Shown in pieces: positions 25,354 through 33,929 of a stretch of DNA of 64,000 nt. Under the pieces are notes generated by a model that worked only from the letters and a program-made list of their open reading frames with translations, was not told where the DNA came from and searched no databases. The translations under genes were made by a program, and so were the position numbers. Within the stretch, counting starts at the first letter, position 1; every line of letters begins with the position of its first letter. The stretch is from Stenotrophomonas_A sp035629025 (GTDB taxonomy: Bacteria; Pseudomonadota; Gammaproteobacteria; Xanthomonadales; Xanthomonadaceae): contig DASPIU010000061.1 in NCBI GenBank assembly GCA_035629025.1, positions 62,001-126,000 on the forward strand, given 5' to 3'.

Positions 25354-26523
25354 ATGAAACCCACCACCCTGTTTTCCGCACTGTGCCTGTGCGCCCTCCC
25401 CGCCGCCGCCAGCGCCGCCGACTTCGACGCCTGGCCGACCAAGTACACCTTCGAGGACGGCACCGAGCTTGCCGGCACCTTGAACTTCGCCTATGACACC
25501 AATGACTTTTCCGGTGACGACCGCCTGGAAGACGACAACGGCATGCGCCGCCGCGAATTCGGCGCGACGCTGAAGAAGAAGGGCGTGTACGACGCGATGG
25601 TGTACTTCGACTTTGAAGCGCACACCTGGCTGGACGTGTACCTGCGCATGGAGACCAAGGCGCTGTTTGGCACGGACTTCGGCAAGATCCGCGTCGGCTA
25701 CATGAAGACACCGGTGGGCCTGGATGCGGTGACCAGCTCGCGAGCGGGCAGCTTCCTGGAAGTGGCGCTCCCGGTGCAGGCGATCTACGCCGGCCGCCGC
25801 ACCGGTGTCGAGTGGACGCTGGAAAAGCCGCAGTACTTCCTGCAGGCCGGCGCCTACGGCGGCAAGGATCTGCAGGGCGACAACCCGGGCACGATGCAGG
25901 CCGTACGCGGCGTGTGGACACCGATCAAGGCGGCGGGCGATGTGCTGCACCTGGGCCTGTCGGCGTCGGTGGAGAATCCGCGCGGCTACCACAATGGCCG
26001 CGACGAGCATTTCGATGCGGCCGCGCGTCTGCGCGCACGCCCGGAAGCGGGCCTGACCGACGTGCGCCTGGTCGATTCGGGCACGCTGACGCCGGTGGAC
26101 CAGATTCGCCGCGCGGGTTTCGAGGGCATCTGGATTCACGGCCCGTTCTCGGTGCAGGGCGAGGCGTTGCAGGCCAAGGTCACGCGCGAGGGCGGCCTGC
26201 CCGACTACAGCGTGGATGGCCAGTACATCTATGGCAGCTGGATCGTCACCGGCGAAAGCCGCCCGTACGCGGCCGGCGCGGTGGCCAACGTCAAGCCGGC
26301 GCATGCCTATGGCGCGGTGGAACTGCTGGCGCGCTACAGCCGCCTGGATTTGCAGGACACCGGCCTGGATGGCGGGCGGCAGCATGACTGGACGTTCGGC
26401 GCGAACTGGTATCTGACCAGCCACTTCAAGTTCCAGGCCAACTACGTGAAGGTGGATGCGAGCCGGCGCGGCGTGCATACCAAGCCGGATATCGTGGAGT
26501 TGCGGGCGCAGGTGATGTTCTGA
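25354..26523 (+). CDS. OprO/OprP-type (phosphate-selective porin family) outer-membrane porin
   Basis: 389-residue precursor with signal peptide MKPTTLFSALCLCALPAAASA, then a beta-barrel with alternating patterns. Family blocks include RREFGATLKKKGVYDAMVYFDFE, FGKIRVGYMKTPVGLDAVTSSR, and a final strand HFKFQANYVKVDASRRGVHTKPDIVELRAQVMF (a single C-terminal strand ending in Phe; shortened reading). The family name implies anion selectivity, but substrates vary. The gene is divergent from dctA across 232 nt, so it may serve dicarboxylate entry. That is inference from position. Confidence 0.88.
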   Translation: MKPTTLFSALCLCALPAAASAADFDAWPTKYTFEDGTELAGTLNFAYDTNDFSGDDRLEDDNGMRRREFGATLKKKGVYDAMVYFDFEAHTWLDVYLRMETKALFGTDFGKIRVGYMKTPVGLDAVTSSRAGSFLEVALPVQAIYAGRRTGVEWTLEKPQYFLQAGAYGGKDLQGDNPGTMQAVRGVWTPIKAAGDVLHLGLSASVENPRGYHNGRDEHFDAAARLRARPEAGLTDVRLVDSGTLTPVDQIRRAGFEGIWIHGPFSVQGEALQAKVTREGGLPDYSVDGQYIYGSWIVTGESRPYAAGAVANVKPAHAYGAVELLARYSRLDLQDTGLDGGRQHDWTFGANWYLTSHFKFQANYVKVDASRRGVHTKPDIVELRAQVMF

Positions 26524-26577
26524 TTTTGGTTTTTGCGGGGCTGTTGGCTGTTGGCTGCTGATGGTGGGCTGCATGGC

Positions 26578-26677
26578 GGGTGGGGTAGGCCCTGCCAGGA
26601 CACGCCGTGAACCCATCCATGGGGGCTCGTAGGCAACATCCATGTTGCCTACGGTCCTGGCAGGGCCTACCCCACCC
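26578..26677. repeat. Nested inverted repeat (24-bp arms with two inner hairpins)
   Basis: Perfect 24-bp arms at 26578-26601 (GGGTGGGGTAGGCCCTGCC...) and 26654-26677 enclose two more hairpins. These are CCCAT/ATGGG at 26612-26623 and GTAGGCAACAT/ATGTTGCCTAC at 26629-26652. The inner element starts with GTAG and ends with CTAC, like a REP unit. The whole forms a cruciform-capable 100-bp module. Confidence 0.8.
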
Positions 26678-26760
26678 ACCCGACACTGCCCCGCGGGCGG
26701 TGGGGTGGGAAAAGCGGGCTCTGCGCGAACTGTTGGACCTGGATATTTTCCGGGGTCCTT

Positions 26761-26803
26761 GTAGGAGGGGCTTCAGCCCCGACCGAGCGGAGCCGCGCCT
26801 ACA
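26761..26803. repeat. GTAG-type REP element, partial (copy 2)
   Basis: It begins GTAGGAGGGGCTTCAGCCCC, then GACCG, and ends with a degraded opposite unit (GCCGCGCCTAC). The left unit has the G/C-swapped stem relative to the left unit of the copies at 13777 and 50315. Confidence 0.75.
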
Positions 26804-26843
26804 GGAGCGGTTTCGAGCACACCCTCTATAGTTCCGCTCAGCC

Positions 26844-29474
26844 ATGCAGCTAGCGCGCCGCCCCCAGCTGATCCTGATCCTGCTGCTTGTGGGCGGCGGC
26901 ATGCTGCTGGCGATGGCCGCCGCGGCGCACTTCGCGCAGCAGCGCGCACTGCGCGAGGAAAGCGTCAGCGTGCGCCGGCAACTGGATCTGTATGCCCAGG
27001 CCCTGCAACAGCGCATCGACCGCTACCGCACCCTGCCGCAAGTGCTCGCGCTGGACCCGGAACTGCGGCAGGCCGTGGCACGCCCACCCGACGCCGCCGA
27101 GGTCGCGCGCCTCAACCGCAAGCTCGAAGCGGCCAACCGCATTACCGGCTCCTCCACCCTGACCCTGATCGACCGCCATGGCCGCGCGCTGGCGGCCAGC
27201 AACTGGCGCACGCCGCGCAGCAATGTCGGCGTCAACTACAGCTTCCGTCCCTACGTGCAGCAGGCGCTGGCGCAGGGCAGCGGACGCTTCTACGGCATCG
27301 GCATGACCACCGGCGAGCCGGGCTACTTCCTCTCGCAGGCCCTGCATGACGAGGCCGGCGCGGTCAGCGGCGTGGTGGTGATCAAGATCGAGCTGGCCGC
27401 ACTGGAGCGCGAATGGCTGCAGACGCCGGACATCGTGCTCGCCTCCGACGCCCACGATGTGGTGTTCCTGGCCAGCCGCCCGGAATGGCGCTACCGCGTG
27501 CTCGATCCACTCGATCGCCACGAGCGCAGCGAGCTCGAAGCCACCCGCCAGTACACCGGCCAGGTGCTGCTGCCACTGCGCGCGCGTTTCGGCCGCGCCA
27601 CCGGGCCGGGCGCGCGGCTGGCGCATGTCGATGAGCCTGCCCTGCCCGGCTCGGTGCTGTGGCAGACCCACGAAGTGGCGCAGACCGGCTGGCGCCTGCA
27701 TCTGCTGCACGACACCGCCGGCAGCGCCGCGGCCGCGCGTGCGGCGGCGCTGGCGGCCGGCGGTGGCTGGCTGGCGCTGGCGCTGCTGGTGCTGTTCGTC
27801 GAACAGCGCCGGCGCCTGGCCGCGTTGCGCCAGCGCAGCCGGCGCGAACTGGAGACCGTGCTGCAACAACACGCGCACGAACTGCGCACCGCACAGGACG
27901 GCATCGTGCAGGCAGCGCAGCAGGCCGACAGCGGCCTGAGCCGCAGCCTGGAGCACCTGCCGCAGGGCGTGGTGATCATCGATGCCGAGCTCAACCTGGT
28001 CGCCTGGAATCAGCGCTACGTCGACCTGTTCCGCTTTCCGGCCGAACTGCTGCGCGTCGGCACGCCGATCGAACAGCTGTTCCGCTTCAACGCGCGCCGC
28101 GGCCTGCTCGGCCCGGGGCCGGTGGAAGAGGCCATCGCCCGGCGCCTGGAGCACCTGCGCAGCGGCCGCCCGCACCTGCGCGAAAGCGAGAAGGAAGACG
28201 GCACGGTATTGGAGATTCGCGGCAACCCGCTGCCCGAAGGTGGCTTCGTCACCAGCTATGCCGACATCACCAGCTACAAGAACGCCGCGCGCGAGCTGCG
28301 CTCGATCGCCGACGCGCTCGAACACCGCATCGTCGAGCGCACCCGCGACCTGGAAGAAGCCCGGCACGAGGCCGAGAACGCGAACCGCTACAAGACCCGC
28401 TTTGTCGCCGCCGCGGTGCATGACCTGCTGCAGCCGCTGAATGCCGCGCGCATGTTCCTGTCGGCGCTGCGCGGCCATCTGCACGAGGCCCCGGCGCGCG
28501 AGGTCGCCGACAGCGTCGAGGGCGCACTGGCCGCGCAGGACGCGATCCTCGCCAGCCTGCTGGAAATCTCGCGCATGGAATCGGGCCAGCTGCAGCCGCG
28601 CCCGCGCGACTTCGCCGTGCAGGGCCTGCTCGATGCCCTGCTGCGCGAGTTCGGCATCATCGCCGGCAACCGTGGTCTGGAACTGCGTGGCGTGCCCACC
28701 AGCGCCGTGGTCCGCAGTGACGAGGCGCTGCTGCGGCGCATCCTGCAGAACTTCCTTTCCAATGCGGTGCGTTACACGCGGCACGGGCGCATCCTGGTCG
28801 GCTGCCGACGCGAAGCCGGCCACCTGCGCATCGAAGTGCACGACCAGGGGCCGGGCATCCCCGAAAGCCGGCAGCAGGAAATCTTCGAGGAATTCCGCCG
28901 CCTGGACGATGGCGACCAGCGCGGCGCCGGCCTCGGCCTGGCAATCGTCGAGCGCATTGGCCGCGTGCTTGGCCACCGCATCGGCCTGCGCTCGCGCCTG
29001 GGCCATGGCAGCGTGTTCTGGGTGCGCGTGCCGCTGGGCGACGCCGCGTCGGAAGCACCCGCGCAGGCGTTGCCGGCCGTCGGCATCGCGGACGATCGCC
29101 TCGACGGCTGCCCGGTCTGGTACGTGGACGATGACGCAGCCGCCTGCGCGGCGGCGCGCACGCTGCTCGAACGCTGGGGCTGCGAGGTCGGCCTGGCCGG
29201 CAGCCTCTGGCAGGCGCTGGGCGCCGCGGTGCCCGGCAATGGCCCGCGACTGTTGCTGCTGGACCCAGGCGAGTTGCCAGCGCAGGGCATGGAGTCCTAT
29301 CGCCAGCTGTGCGCGCGTTGGCGGGCGGCACCGGCGGTGATCGCGGTGAGCGCCGAGGCTGGTGACAGCGTGCGCCAGCACGCGACGCAACAAGGCTGGG
29401 GCTTCCTGATCAAACCGTTGCGGCCGCCGGCACTGCGCGCGCTGATGACGCAGTTGCTGCTGCGCCAGCGCTGA
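26844..29474 (+). CDS. Hybrid sensor histidine kinase (extracytoplasmic sensor, PAS, HisKA, HATPase, REC)
   Basis: 876-residue membrane kinase. A membrane helix near residues 8-27 is followed by a DctB-like periplasmic sensor domain (SSTLTLIDRHGRALAASNW) and a second helix near 300-320. Then come a PAS domain (about 370-480: LPQGVVIIDAELNLVAWNQRY), a coiled coil, and HisKA with phosphoacceptor His526 in AAVHDLLQPLNAARM. The HATPase carries NFLSNAVRY, DQGPGIP and GAGLGLAI. A C-terminal receiver-like domain has VWYVDDD, phosphoacceptor-position Asp807 (LLLDPGELP) and the conserved Lys in LIKPLRPP. It is convergent with a double response regulator; I infer they pair to control the tct genes. Confidence 0.93.
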   Translation: MQLARRPQLILILLLVGGGMLLAMAAAAHFAQQRALREESVSVRRQLDLYAQALQQRIDRYRTLPQVLALDPELRQAVARPPDAAEVARLNRKLEAANRITGSSTLTLIDRHGRALAASNWRTPRSNVGVNYSFRPYVQQALAQGSGRFYGIGMTTGEPGYFLSQALHDEAGAVSGVVVIKIELAALEREWLQTPDIVLASDAHDVVFLASRPEWRYRVLDPLDRHERSELEATRQYTGQVLLPLRARFGRATGPGARLAHVDEPALPGSVLWQTHEVAQTGWRLHLLHDTAGSAAAARAAALAAGGGWLALALLVLFVEQRRRLAALRQRSRRELETVLQQHAHELRTAQDGIVQAAQQADSGLSRSLEHLPQGVVIIDAELNLVAWNQRYVDLFRFPAELLRVGTPIEQLFRFNARRGLLGPGPVEEAIARRLEHLRSGRPHLRESEKEDGTVLEIRGNPLPEGGFVTSYADITSYKNAARELRSIADALEHRIVERTRDLEEARHEAENANRYKTRFVAAAVHDLLQPLNAARMFLSALRGHLHEAPAREVADSVEGALAAQDAILASLLEISRMESGQLQPRPRDFAVQGLLDALLREFGIIAGNRGLELRGVPTSAVVRSDEALLRRILQNFLSNAVRYTRHGRILVGCRREAGHLRIEVHDQGPGIPESRQQEIFEEFRRLDDGDQRGAGLGLAIVERIGRVLGHRIGLRSRLGHGSVFWVRVPLGDAASEAPAQALPAVGIADDRLDGCPVWYVDDDAAACAAARTLLERWGCEVGLAGSLWQALGAAVPGNGPRLLLLDPGELPAQGMESYRQLCARWRAAPAVIAVSAEAGDSVRQHATQQGWGFLIKPLRPPALRALMTQLLLRQR

Positions 29475-29490
29475 GCGCCGCGCCTCGCGC

Positions 29491-30891
29491 TCAGGGCGCG
29501 CTTTCCGGTTCCAGCGCCTTCACCAGTACCGCGGCCTGGGTACGGCTGTAGCAGTCGAGCTTCTTCAGGATGGCGGTGACATGCACCTTCACCGTGTTCT
29601 CGGCCAGGCCGAGCTGGTGGGCGATCTGCTTGTTGAGCAGGCCATCGGCCAGGCACAGCAGCACGCGGAACTGCTGTGGCGTGAGCTGGGCGAGATTGGC
29701 AGCCAGCTGCGCGTCGGCTTCGGAGCGCTCGGCCTGCATCGGCGGGAAGGCGCTGCCGCCATCGAGCACGGCCAGCACCGCGCTGCCGATCGCATCTGCG
29801 GGCGCCGACTTGGAAATGAAGCCGGCCGCGCCGAACTGCTGCGCACGGCGGATCACCCGCGGGTGGTCGTTGGAGGAAATCACCACCACCGGCACATCGG
29901 GATACTCGCCACGCACGTGCAGCAGCGCGGAGAAGCCGCGCGCGCCGGGCATGGCCAGGTCCAGCAGCACCAGGTCGGCATCCGGATGCTGGCCCAGCAC
30001 TTCGCCGAGTGCGCCAGCGCTGGCGGCTTCGAGCATGCGCGCCTCGGGCAGCGCCGTACGCAGGACATGGATGACCGCTGCGCGGAACAGCGGATGGTCG
30101 TCGGCGATCAGCAGAGTCGGGCCGGTCATGACCACAGTCTGGCATGTGCGGTGCTGGACGCCCAAGGGTGCAGGGTCGACTGACGCCGGCTCTGTCGATG
30201 CCGGGCCGCGCGGCGCTGGCGTCGGAGGTGCCGGACCCAGCGGCTCCAGCCGATAGCCCACGCCGCGCACGGTCTGGATATGGATCGGCGCTTCGGTCAG
30301 GCGCCGGCGCAGGCGGCTGACGTACAGCTCCAGCGCATTGGCGCCGATGTGCTCGCCCGGCCCGAACAAGCCGTTCACCAACTCGTGGCGGCGCACGACC
30401 TGGCCGAAGCGGCTGACCAGGATCTCCAGCAGCGCGAATTCGCGCCGTGGCAGCGGCAGCGTGGCACCGCCCACATGCACCCGCCGCGCACGGCCGTCGA
30501 AACGGAAGCCGGCGTGCTGGAACACGTCGGCCGCGCGCCCGCGGCTGCGTCGCAACAGCGCGCGGCAGCGCGCCTCCAGTTCGGCCGGATGCGCCGGCCA
30601 TGCCAGGCAATCGTCCGCGCCCAGGTCCAACGCCAGTACGCGGTCGTCGGCGCAGTCGGCGGTGAGCATCAGCGCCGGCGTGGATTCGCCCTGGCGGCGC
30701 AGGCGCGCGAGCAGGCGCACGCCGCTGCCAGCGTCCTTGACGATGTCCAGCAGCAGCACATCGAAGCGGCGCATCTTCAGCCACGCCGCGGCCGAAGCGG
30801 GACGCCGCTCCCATTCGATGACATGACCGTGCGCGACAAGCCGGCGCACCGCGGTGGTCGCCAGCGCCTCGTCGGCACTCAGCAGCAGCAT
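29491..30891 (-). CDS. Fused double response regulator: OmpR-type (REC-wHTH) joined to NarL-type (REC-LuxR HTH)
   Basis: One uninterrupted 466-codon frame encodes two complete response regulators. Residues 1-120 are a receiver (phospho-site Asp49 in FDVLLLDI; acidic pocket weakened to LLLSADEA). About 125-218 is an OmpR/PhoB winged helix ending GVGYRLEP. A Pro/Ala-rich linker of about 35 residues follows. Met255 starts a second receiver (LLIADDHPLF, Asp311 in LVLLDLAMPG, FISKSA), then a LuxR-type helix-turn-helix (GLAENTVKVHVTAILKKL). An internal ATG at 30129 could also yield the 212-residue NarL part alone, but no clear SD precedes it. A GTG at 30957 could extend the N-terminus by 22 residues. 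The first half resembles TctD-type regulators, and tctCBA are adjacent. Confidence 0.85.
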   Translation of the reverse strand: MLLLSADEALATTAVRRLVAHGHVIEWERRPASAAAWLKMRRFDVLLLDIVKDAGSGVRLLARLRRQGESTPALMLTADCADDRVLALDLGADDCLAWPAHPAELEARCRALLRRSRGRAADVFQHAGFRFDGRARRVHVGGATLPLPRREFALLEILVSRFGQVVRRHELVNGLFGPGEHIGANALELYVSRLRRRLTEAPIHIQTVRGVGYRLEPLGPAPPTPAPRGPASTEPASVDPAPLGVQHRTCQTVVMTGPTLLIADDHPLFRAAVIHVLRTALPEARMLEAASAGALGEVLGQHPDADLVLLDLAMPGARGFSALLHVRGEYPDVPVVVISSNDHPRVIRRAQQFGAAGFISKSAPADAIGSAVLAVLDGGSAFPPMQAERSEADAQLAANLAQLTPQQFRVLLCLADGLLNKQIAHQLGLAENTVKVHVTAILKKLDCYSRTQAAVLVKALEPESAP

Positions 30892-31090
30892 TCGCACTGG
30901 CGGGCCCGGGGGTTCGGAAGCGTCCGCAAGAATGCGCGGGACGCCGCGCTGTGCCACTTAGATAAATCTTACGACGTGCCGGGAGGATGCAATCGCGACA
31001 GGTAGATGACAGATGGCGCTTCCTATGGTCGTGGCCGTGCGGATGCTTGCCAGTACCGCCAACAACGAGCCACTCCTGGGAGGGAAAGCC
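30892..31090. promoter_or_regulatory. Divergent intergenic region between double regulator and porin gene
   Basis: 199 nt containing both promoters of divergently transcribed genes. An AT-rich patch TTAGATAAATCTTA (30958-30971) is an imperfect palindrome and the best place for a promoter or operator. No consensus pair was identified. The porin ATG has GGGAGGGA at 31078-31085. Confidence 0.4.
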
Positions 31091-32284
31091 ATGCTCAACA
31101 CGTGTCCCGTCGCCGTGCGCGCTTCTGCCAGCCTGCTGTTTGCCGCCACCGCCTTGTATTCCCTCGCCTCGCCGCTGGCACGCGCCGCCGATGGGCCGGT
31201 CACCGCCGAAGTGGGCGGCCGCATACACATGGACTTCGGCGCTTTCGACAACGACAACCGCGGCCAGCCCAACCCCAACGACACCGAGCTGCGCCGGCTG
31301 TGGCTGGATGTCTCCGGCAAGCTCTACGGGCTCAACTACAAGGTGGAAGGCGACTTCTCCGACACGCAGAACATCATTGCCCGCGATGTGTACCTGAAGC
31401 GCTCGTTCGGCAAGGCCGGGGCGCTGACGGTCGGCCAGTTCAAGCAGCATTTCTCGCTGGACGATCGCGTCAGCTCCAACTACGGCAGCTTCATGGAACG
31501 CGGCGCGGCGGCGACCACGCTGGCGCCGTTGTACCGGCTCGGCGTCGCCTGGCAGGCCGCGCCCGGCGCAATGACCTGGGCGGCAACCAGTTACAGCCTG
31601 CAGAGCATCGATGTCACCGACACCGATGGCTACGGCCTGGGCACTCGCGTCACCTGGGCGCCGCCGCGTCCCGATGCGGATGTGCTGCACCTGGGTCTGT
31701 CGCTGGCGCACGAGCGCAACGACAAGGTCGGCAGCGGCGGCCGCCCGGCGCTGCGCATCCGGCCGCGACCGGCCGGGCATCTGTCCAACAACAGCCGCAT
31801 CACCCTGATCGACTTTGCTAGCGGCCGCGATGTGGACGTGGACAAGTGGGCGCTGGAATACGGCCAGGTGCGCGGCCCGCTGTCATGGCAGAGCGAATGG
31901 AGCGGCGCGCGCTTCCGCGATGGCGCCCAGCAGGGCCAGGTGCAGGCCTGGTACGGCCTGCTCAGCTGGTTCGTGACCGGCCAATCGCGCCGCTACGACC
32001 GCAAGACCGGACGCTTCTAGCGCCTGGGTGCGTTTGGCCCGGGCCTGGGCGCGTTTGAGCTGGCATTGCGCTACGACACCATGTGGGGCGCGCAGCGCCT
32101 GGTGCGCGGGCCCGACCTGCGCAGTGGCCGCACCGAATCGCTGACCCTGGCCGGCAACTGGTACCTGCGGCCGAACCTGCGCCTGATGCTGGACCTGATC
32201 CAGAGCCACAACCGCGACCGCCTCAACAACCGCACCGCGGACCGCACACGCGCCATCACCGGCCGCTTCCAGTACGACTTCTGA
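31091..32284 (+). pseudogene. OprO/P-type porin gene interrupted by an in-frame amber codon
   Basis: The reading frame starts at ATG 31091 (SD GGGAGGGA) with a signal peptide ending SPLARAADGP. It runs through porin O/P blocks (LRRLWLDVSGKLYGLNYKVEGDF; FGKAGALTVGQFKQHFSLDDRVSSNYGSFMER) to ...YDRKTGRF, then TAG at 32018-32020. The same frame then continues without a stop through RLGAFGPGLGAFELALRYD, NWYLRPNLRLMLDLIQSH and a typical last strand ending GRFQYDF at 32284. The two parts (309 codons plus 87 after the TAG) make one full-length barrel. The truncated product would lack the last strands. Alternatives are amber suppression or a sequencing error. It sits directly before tctC. Confidence 0.85.
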
Positions 32285-32349
32285 TGCCCCGCGCGCCGTG
32301 CCTGGCCATCGCGGCCGGGCACGGCGTGCCCCTGCCCGAGGAAAACACC

Positions 32350-33423
32350 ATGATCCGTCTCCAGCGCTCCGTCCTGCGCCTGTGGCCGCGCCGCCTGCTG
32401 CCCTCACTGTTGACCCTGCCGCTTGCCGCCCTGCTCGCGGCCTGTGGCGGCCCGCCGGCCACCGGCAGCGAATCCGCCACCGCCGCCGCACCCGCGGCCA
32501 GTGCCGGCTACCAACCGCGGCGCCCGGAATGCATCGCGCCGGCCTCGCCCGGCGGCAGCTTCGACCTGACCTGCAAGCTGGCGCAGAGCGCGCTGGTACA
32601 GGGCAACCTGTTGTCGCGGCCGATGCGCGTGACCTACATGCCCGGCGGCGTCGGCGCGGTGGCCTACAACACGATGGTCGCGCAGCGCCCCGCCGATGGT
32701 GACGTCATCACCGCCTTCTCCAGCGGCTCGCTGCTCAACCTGGCGCAAGGCAAGTTTGGCCAGTACGACGAAACGGCGGTGCGTTGGCTCGCCGCGGTGG
32801 GCACCAGCTATGGCGCGATCACCGTGCGCAGCGACTCGCCTTATCGCACGCTGGCCGATCTGGTCGCCGCGCTGCGGCGCGCGCCCGACCAGGTGGTGAT
32901 CGGCGCCGGCGGCACGGTGGGCGGGCAGGACTGGATGCAGACCGCGATGCTGGCGAAGGCCGCGGGCGTGACCCCGGCGCGGCTGCGCTACGTGGCGATG
33001 GAAGGCGGCGGCGAGATCGCCACCGCGCTGCTGGGTGGGCATATCCAGGTCGGCAGCACCGACATCTCCGACTCGATGCCGCACGTGGCCAGCGGCGCGC
33101 TGCGCGTGCTCGCGGTGCTGTCTGAGGAACGCCTGCCCGGCCCCGGCATGGCCGAACTGCCGACCGCGCGCGAACAGGGCTACGACGTGGTGTGGAAGGT
33201 CATGCGTGGCTATTACATGGGCCCGCAGGTCGACGATGCGCAGTACGCCTACTGGAAGGGCGCGTTTGACACGCTGCTGCAGTCGCCGGAGTTCGCGCGC
33301 CTGCGCAGCGAGCGCGAACTGTTCCCGCTGGCCCTGACCGGCCCGGCGCTGGACGCGGAAGTGCGCGCGGAAGTGGCGCGCTATCGCGAACTGGCCCGTG
33401 AGTTTGGTCTGGTGACCCGATGA
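32350..33423 (+). CDS. tctC: Tripartite tricarboxylate transporter substrate-binding protein (TctC family), lipoprotein form
   Basis: 357-residue extracytoplasmic solute receptor. The N-terminus is a lipoprotein signal (LLTLPLAALLAAC, lipobox Cys32) rather than the cleaved signal of most TctC proteins. The mature part has the Bug/TctC fold: APASPGGSFDLTCKLAQ near the start, VTYMPGGVGAVAYN, VIGAGGTVGGQDW, and the ligand-loop region MEGGGEIATALLGGHIQVG. The first ATG after GAGGAAAA at 32339-32346 is used. Its stop overlaps the tctB start (ATGA). It captures tricarboxylates such as citrate in the periplasm; the exact ligand is unknown. Confidence 0.92.
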   Translation: MIRLQRSVLRLWPRRLLPSLLTLPLAALLAACGGPPATGSESATAAAPAASAGYQPRRPECIAPASPGGSFDLTCKLAQSALVQGNLLSRPMRVTYMPGGVGAVAYNTMVAQRPADGDVITAFSSGSLLNLAQGKFGQYDETAVRWLAAVGTSYGAITVRSDSPYRTLADLVAALRRAPDQVVIGAGGTVGGQDWMQTAMLAKAAGVTPARLRYVAMEGGGEIATALLGGHIQVGSTDISDSMPHVASGALRVLAVLSEERLPGPGMAELPTAREQGYDVVWKVMRGYYMGPQVDDAQYAYWKGAFDTLLQSPEFARLRSERELFPLALTGPALDAEVRAEVARYRELAREFGLVTR

Positions 33424-33917
33424 ACCCCACGCACCCGGACAGCGCGCTCGCGCGCCGCGAGCGTGCCCTGCAGCGCGTGTGGGCCGGCGCGTGGCTGCTG
33501 GCCTGCGTCGGCCTGGCGCTGATGGCGTGGCGCTACCAGCCGGCGTTTTCCTACGAACCGGTCGGGCCGCGCGCCTACCCGCTGCTCTGCCTCGGCTTGA
33601 TGGCACTGGGCCTGGCCTGGTTGCTGGCGCGCCCGCCCGCGCTCGAAGTCGACCCGCACGCGCCGCCGATGGGCCTGCGTCTGCTGCGCAAGATCGTCCT
33701 GTGCATGGCAGTGCTGCTGGGCTACGCGGCACTGTTCGAGCGGTTGGGCTTCATCGCCGCCAGCACGCTGGCCGGCAGCGTGCTGGCGCGCCTGACCGGC
33801 GGCCGCGCGTGGCCGAGCCTGGGCGCCGGCGTGGCGATGGGCATCGGCCTGTACCTGCTGTTTGACCGCCTGCTCGACGTGCCGCTGCCGCGCGGCGTGC
33901 TGGCTTTTCTCTCCTGA
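33420..33917 (+). CDS. tctB: Tripartite tricarboxylate transporter small membrane subunit
   Basis: 165-residue protein with four predicted membrane helices (WAGAWLLACVGLALMAW; YPLLCLGLMALGLAWLLA; KIVLCMAVLLGYAALF; WPSLGAGVAMGIGLYLLF), the TctB pattern. The start overlaps the tctC stop by 4 nt and tctA follows 12 nt downstream, so the three are one operon. TctB assists the large permease TctA. Confidence 0.92.
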   Translation: MNPTHPDSALARRERALQRVWAGAWLLACVGLALMAWRYQPAFSYEPVGPRAYPLLCLGLMALGLAWLLARPPALEVDPHAPPMGLRLLRKIVLCMAVLLGYAALFERLGFIAASTLAGSVLARLTGGRAWPSLGAGVAMGIGLYLLFDRLLDVPLPRGVLAFLS

Positions 33918-33929
33918 CCAAGGCACCCG

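Larger units (their letters stand above)
26524..26843. other. 320-nt intergenic region rich in palindromes
   Basis: No gene is supported here. The region holds a long nested inverted repeat (26578-26677) and a partial GTAG-type REP unit (26761-26803). It also carries a second GGTGGGGTGGG string at 26699-26709. It lies between a porin gene and a sensor kinase gene transcribed in the same direction. Confidence 0.7.

Noticed and set aside
30958..30971. TTAGATAAATCTTA as a definite operator for the double regulator
   Set aside because: It is an imperfect palindrome in an AT-rich patch, without a second copy or known consensus; kept only as part of the intergenic region entry.
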